From Catellatospora coxensis (GTDB taxonomy: Bacteria; Actinomycetota; Actinomycetes; Mycobacteriales; Micromonosporaceae), in contig NZ_BONI01000014.1 in assembly GCF_016862635.1 (NCBI RefSeq), positions 1 to 64,000 on the forward strand: a stretch of 64,000 bases of DNA, given 5' to 3'. Made by a program: the position numbers and the translations under genes. Below, piece by piece: positions 61,025 to 64,000 of the stretch (position 1 is its first letter; every line of letters starts with the position of its first letter). The notes under the pieces were generated by a model. The model was not told the origin of the DNA. It saw nothing but the letters and a program-made list of their open reading frames with translations, and did no database searches.

Positions 61025-61781
61025 GCTGCGCACCCCGTTCTTCTTCGTCGCGCTCGTCGCCCTCGGCCTCGTCGTCGCCGTCGAGACCAGCAGTTCATTC
61101 CTGCTCGGCCTCACCACCCCGGCACTGGGCACCGCCACCGAACTCGGCGCCGACGTGCCACCGGGCGTCGCCGAACGGCCCGGCGGCATCGCCATCAGCT
61201 ACCTCGCACTCATCGACGTGGTGCTGCTCGGCACGGCCGTGCTCATGGGCGTGGCGATCCTGGCCTCCAAGCGCCTGCACGCCCGCGCCCAGGGCCTGGC
61301 GACCCTGATCGGGGCGATCATCCTGATCGTCACGGCGCTGGTGCTGCTGTTCGTCGCCGTCGCCAAGCTGATCCTGATGGTGTCGCTGCTGCTGGCGTTC
61401 CCGTTCGGCACGATCGTCTACCTGATCCTGTTCGGGTCCTTCCCACGCGGCGAGGCGGCGGTCGTGCTGTCGCTGATCATGTTCCTGAAGGTGGTCGCGA
61501 TCGCCTGCCTGATCATCGCCCAGCAGCGCTTCCTGCAGAACAAAGGCCTCGTCGCCATGATGATCACGTCGCTGCTCGGCAACGTCGTCGCCGTGTTCCT
61601 GCACGGGATCGTGCCCGGGATCCTGGTCAGCATCACCGACGCCATCGCCGGCATCGTGTTCGCGATCGTCGGGATCGTCTGGGCGATCGTGCTGATCGTC
61701 GGCTCGATCCCGGCGATGATCCGGGCGGTTCAGGTCACCGTGGAGAGCGCCAAGCAGCTGAAAGCCGCCGCGGCCACCTGA
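61017..61781 (+). CDS. Multi-pass membrane protein, end of CIS operon
   Basis: A 254-residue very hydrophobic protein with about six to seven membrane segments (near 8-30, 58-80, 90-150, 155-180, 185-230) and a short amphipathic tail ending SAKQLKAAAAT. I recognise no family. ATG 61017 has GGAGG with 5-nt spacing; the GTG at 61014 is less favoured. It is the last gene before two strong terminators, and its tight coupling to the CIS genes suggests a membrane role in the same system. Confidence 0.7.
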   Translation: MDRLRTPFFFVALVALGLVVAVETSSSFLLGLTTPALGTATELGADVPPGVAERPGGIAISYLALIDVVLLGTAVLMGVAILASKRLHARAQGLATLIGAIILIVTALVLLFVAVAKLILMVSLLLAFPFGTIVYLILFGSFPRGEAAVVLSLIMFLKVVAIACLIIAQQRFLQNKGLVAMMITSLLGNVVAVFLHGIVPGILVSITDAIAGIVFAIVGIVWAIVLIVGSIPAMIRAVQVTVESAKQLKAAAAT

Positions 61782-61793
61782 GCCGCGGATCCC

Positions 61794-61835
61794 GGTTCGC
61801 GCGCCCGGCGAGACCGGGGCCCCGACGCGCGAACC
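61794..61835 (+). terminator. First terminator after the CIS operon
   Basis: A perfect 10-bp repeat (61794-61803 and 61826-61835), beginning 12 nt after the last stop codon. Confidence 0.65.
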
Positions 61836-61839
61836 AGCA

Positions 61840-61879
61840 GGTGGCGCGGTCTGCCGGACGATCGGCAGGCCGCGCCACC
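61840..61879 (+). terminator. Second, stronger terminator after the CIS operon
   Basis: A 17-bp stem (61840-61856 with 61863-61879, one G-U pair) closed by a 6-nt loop. Two tandem hairpins after the operon indicate that transcription should be insulated from the next gene. Confidence 0.75.
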
Positions 61880-61933
61880 GTGGCGCGCCCGCACCCGATC
61901 CGGGGACGGGTCGCACCGATCTCAGCACCAGGT

Positions 61934-61958
61934 GGTTGACGGGGCCATGGGCGGGTAG
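61934..61958 (+). promoter_or_regulatory. Stress-sigma-like promoter of the PRC-barrel gene
   Basis: GGTT (61934-61937), a 15-bp spacer, then GGGTAG (61953-61958) closely match the GnnT-N14-16-GGGTAY pattern of SigB/SigH-type stress sigma factors in Streptomyces; the last base is G instead of a pyrimidine. It lies 38 nt before the start codon. Confidence 0.45.
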
Positions 61959-61995
61959 AGCGAAGGAGTACTCGACCTTGAGCAAGGAGGCTGCC

Positions 61996-62379
61996 GTGGT
62001 GCTGATGAACCCCACGCCGTGGGATCCGTGGAACTATCACGAGACGCTGGACTACAAGCCCGTCGTCGAGGGCGGCGAGCGGGACCTGACCGGTTTCCGG
62101 GTCGAGGCCGCCGACGGGTCGATCGGCAAGATCGACGAGCAGGCCGGTGAGGCGGGCTCGCGGATCATCGTGGTCGACACCGGCCCGTGGATCTTCGGCA
62201 GCAAGGTGATACTGCCCGCGGGCGTCATCAAGGGCATCGACCTCGACGACGAGCGCGTCTACGTCGACTGCACCAAGGACCAGGTCAAAGACGCTCCGGA
62301 GTACGAGGCGGAACGCCACCAGGACGGGGCGTACCTGGACTCCCTGGGCTCCTACTACGGGCAGCTGCGGCAGCTCTGA
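61996..62379 (+). CDS. PRC-barrel domain protein
   Basis: A 127-residue protein with a PRC-barrel domain: DLTGFRVEAADGSIGKIDEQAGEAGSRIIVVDTGPWIFGSKVILPAGVIKGIDLDDERVYVDCTKDQVKDAPEY, the standard pattern ending in a K-D-Q-V-K-x-A-P-x-Y motif. Single PRC-barrel proteins in actinobacteria are commonly stress-induced, and the promoter fits that. GTG 61996 or GTG 61999 follows AAGGAGG by 5 or 8 nt; either is acceptable. The exact function is unknown. Confidence 0.85.
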   Translation: MVLMNPTPWDPWNYHETLDYKPVVEGGERDLTGFRVEAADGSIGKIDEQAGEAGSRIIVVDTGPWIFGSKVILPAGVIKGIDLDDERVYVDCTKDQVKDAPEYEAERHQDGAYLDSLGSYYGQLRQL

Positions 62380-62386
62380 TCCCGGC

Positions 62387-62417
62387 GGCCGCGGGCGGTG
62401 ACCGACCGCCCGCGGCC
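62387..62417 (+). terminator. Terminator of the PRC-barrel gene
   Basis: A perfect 13-bp repeat (62387-62399 and 62405-62417) with a 5-nt loop, 7 nt after the stop. Confidence 0.8.
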
Positions 62418-62666
62418 GGCTGTGCCCGCCCGACAGCGCCGGATCACTCTCGCGTGCGCGGTGAGCGGACAGGTAGGCCAGAAAGTCCGGTCGGCGCAGT
62501 TGAAGGCGAACCTGAACGTTCGCGGCTCTGCTCCCGCGCGCGGGGATGGCCGGGCTGACCGGCTCGCGCTGCGACAACGCGAGGACGTCTGCGTCGAGCA
62601 CGGCCACGAAAAAGCCTTGTACGGCACGCGGGAGTTGAGCCGGCGAGCGCCTAAGCGGCGATTCGC
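62418..62666. other. Region with no convincing gene
   Basis: About 250 bp between two terminator hairpins. Open frames on both strands exist but read as arginine/proline-rich shadow translation without ribosome sites. A minus-strand frame reads VQGFFVAVLDADVLALSQRE, slightly gene-like, but has no start or neighbours to support it; a degraded gene remnant is possible. Confidence 0.5.
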
Positions 62667-62715
62667 GCCGTGGGTGTCCGGCCCGTCGACCTCGATCGGT
62701 CCGGACACCCACGGC
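62667..62715 (-). terminator. Terminator of the malectin-domain gene
   Basis: A perfect 15-bp repeat (62667-62681 and 62701-62715) with a 19-nt loop, 6 nt downstream of the minus-strand stop at 62721. Confidence 0.8.
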
Positions 62716-62720
62716 CACGG

Positions 62721-64000
62721 CTACGGGCCGACGAACACCGCCTTCGCCCGCCAGTCGGCGCCGTCCACGGCCGGACCGCTGCGCAGGGTGTACGACCCGG
62801 ACGGCACGCCGCCGTTCCAGGCGGTGGAGGAGAGGTCACCGGTGCTCCGGTTGACCTTGTAAAGCGTGGTCCCGTTCAGGAACAGCCCGCCCGCGTCGGC
62901 CATGCCGCCCACCCCGGCGACGGTGAACTTGTCCGCGCCGACCACCCCGCTGTCCGGGGTGAACCAGCGCCAGTGCAGCCCGTTCTGCCCGGACAGGGTG
63001 TAGTACAACCGCCCGGCGGTGTAGAACATGGCGGTCACGTTCGGGATCTCGGCGTAGAAGTTCGTGGTCACCCCGGCGTAGGTGGAGGTGCCGGAGTCGG
63101 TGCTCACGGTGTCCCAGTAGGCGTCGTGGTACGGGTCGACGAGCGTCGCGGCGCCGAACACCGTGCCGTCGAAGGTGCGCCGCCACAGCGCGCCGCCCAT
63201 GCCGTAGAACAGCGTGCCGCCGACCCAGAACCCGCCGCGGGCGGTCGACCAGGCGGTGCTGTCCGGGTTGGCCACGGCGCTCGCCGCGCCGACCGCGGTC
63301 GCCCCGTCGTACGACCGGACCTGTGCCTCGTCGCCGTTGCCGGCCGGCGGCGGCCCCGTCTTGACGATCTCGATGCCGTTGATCAGCGGGTTCTCGACGA
63401 CGTGCCCGAAGTCGATGTTCACCGTGCCGTCGCTGACGACGGTGAACGAGCGCATCGTGCCGACGTTGTGCCCGACCGCCGCGGACAGGTCCAGGTTCGC
63501 CAGCACGGTGACCCCGTCCAGCGCCACGTTGAAGATCCGGGTGCCGGGCGAGGCGGTGCCGTCGTACCGGTTGGCCAGGTAGAGCCGGACCTCGACCTCG
63601 GTGCCGGCGGTCACCGGGAACTGCCAGCTCATTTCCGGCGCCGAACCCGGGTCCCACCGCTCGGAGGAGTACAGCGCGGCCGGTGTGCCCGCCGGGACGG
63701 TGCCGTCGACGCTGGGCACCGTGCCGTATCCGGCGGTGTTGCTGACCGCGTTGTGGAAACCGCTGGGGCTGCCGCCGTCGTCGGCGGCCCAGTCCGGCCC
63801 GCTGTCGGTCGAGGCGACCAGCGAACCGCCGGCGTTGACCCGGTGGAGCACGTTCGTCGGCACCGGGACGCCGGCCTGGTACACGTTGCCGGGCAGCGTC
63901 GCCGTGGTGGTCGGGTGCGGGGCGCTGCCGCCGGTGAGCGGGAAGAACGCGATCCGCTCGCGGCGGTACTGGTAGTTGCCGATCCACGGGGTGTCCGAGC
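62721..64000 (-). CDS. C-terminal part of a secreted malectin-domain protein (partial)
   Basis: The frame is open from the right window edge to the stop at 62721, so more than 420 residues are visible and the start lies outside; the GTG at 63884 is internal. The visible part begins SDTPWIGNYQYRRERIAFFPLTG, then a malectin domain (LHRVNAGGSLVASTDSGPDWAADD... to GHVVENPLINGIEIVKTG, about 170 residues) that binds carbohydrate. A C-terminal domain of about 190 residues is rich in W/Y/G blades (WSTARGGFWVGGTLFYGMGG, GRLYYTL) and resembles the tail of actinobacterial secreted sugar-oxidising or PKD-type proteins. The catalytic part, if any, is not in the window. Confidence 0.82.
   Translation of the reverse strand, partial: SDTPWIGNYQYRRERIAFFPLTGGSAPHPTTTATLPGNVYQAGVPVPTNVLHRVNAGGSLVASTDSGPDWAADDGGSPSGFHNAVSNTAGYGTVPSVDGTVPAGTPAALYSSERWDPGSAPEMSWQFPVTAGTEVEVRLYLANRYDGTASPGTRIFNVALDGVTVLANLDLSAAVGHNVGTMRSFTVVSDGTVNIDFGHVVENPLINGIEIVKTGPPPAGNGDEAQVRSYDGATAVGAASAVANPDSTAWSTARGGFWVGGTLFYGMGGALWRRTFDGTVFGAATLVDPYHDAYWDTVSTDSGTSTYAGVTTNFYAEIPNVTAMFYTAGRLYYTLSGQNGLHWRWFTPDSGVVGADKFTVAGVGGMADAGGLFLNGTTLYKVNRSTGDLSSTAWNGGVPSGSYTLRSGPAVDGADWRAKAVFVGP

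Noticed and set aside
62398-62862. A 154-codon plus-strand frame before the malectin gene
   Set aside because: It runs through the terminator hairpin of the malectin gene and its antisense C-terminus, with no ribosome site and no family resemblance.

Overview
The window is a continuous, very GC-rich stretch (codon third positions almost all G or C) with short intergenic gaps, frequent GTG starts, many 4-bp ATGA/GTGA start-stop overlaps and several probable leaderless promoters. With long palindromic terminators and cellulase/CBM-type secreted enzymes, this points to a filamentous actinobacterium, most likely Micromonosporaceae (an inference from style and gene content, not from a marker gene). 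No rRNA, tRNA, CRISPR array, transposase, integrase or replication origin was seen.

Left third (1-18.6 kb), housekeeping and sensing modules: a flavin reductase; a winged-helix protein of the HTH_42/AlkZ-like type; a two-subunit Tat-exported molybdenum hydroxylase (iorAB type); a divergent acetyltransferase/XRE-cupin regulator pair sharing two ACTATAGT boxes; a MacB/FtsX-like ABC exporter facing a LuxR-type two-component system; a methyltransferase; a VTC polyphosphate-polymerase-like / DUF4956 / CotH-kinase operon; a secreted amidase; a serpin-like protein.

Middle (18.6-32.3 kb), an L-rhamnose regulon: lutABC plus a LacI regulator on the minus strand, divergent from ABC importer - mutarotase - isomerase - aldolase/dehydrogenase fusion - rhamnulokinase. 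A perfect LacI-type palindrome lies in the divergent promoter. The logic is import, isomerisation, phosphorylation and cleavage to DHAP plus L-lactaldehyde, oxidation to lactate, and lactate to pyruvate by LutABC.

Then (32.4-44.8 kb): a lone SUKH-type protein, small unknowns, and a secreted plant-polymer set (ThuA-PQQ dehydrogenase fusion, ricin/CBM35/Fn3-PQQ dehydrogenase, GH5 cellulase with CBM35 and discoidin domains) with LacI-type operator sequences.

Right third (44.9-61.8 kb), the most unusual part: a compact contractile injection system (CIS) operon. In order it encodes a DUF4255-like cap, sheath, tube, a long disordered protein, LysM/tube-adaptor, VgrG-like spike, PAAR-like tip, gp25, a baseplate-J protein fused to a BNR beta-propeller, a tail-I-like protein, a PASTA membrane protein and two further membrane proteins. 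It is divergent from, and evidently tied to, a TPR-CHAT protease, an intracellular subtilisin and a sigma factor. No AAA+ ATPase, conventional tape measure or tail fibre is encoded here. The window ends with a PRC-barrel gene behind a stress-sigma-like promoter and the C-terminal part of a secreted malectin-domain protein.
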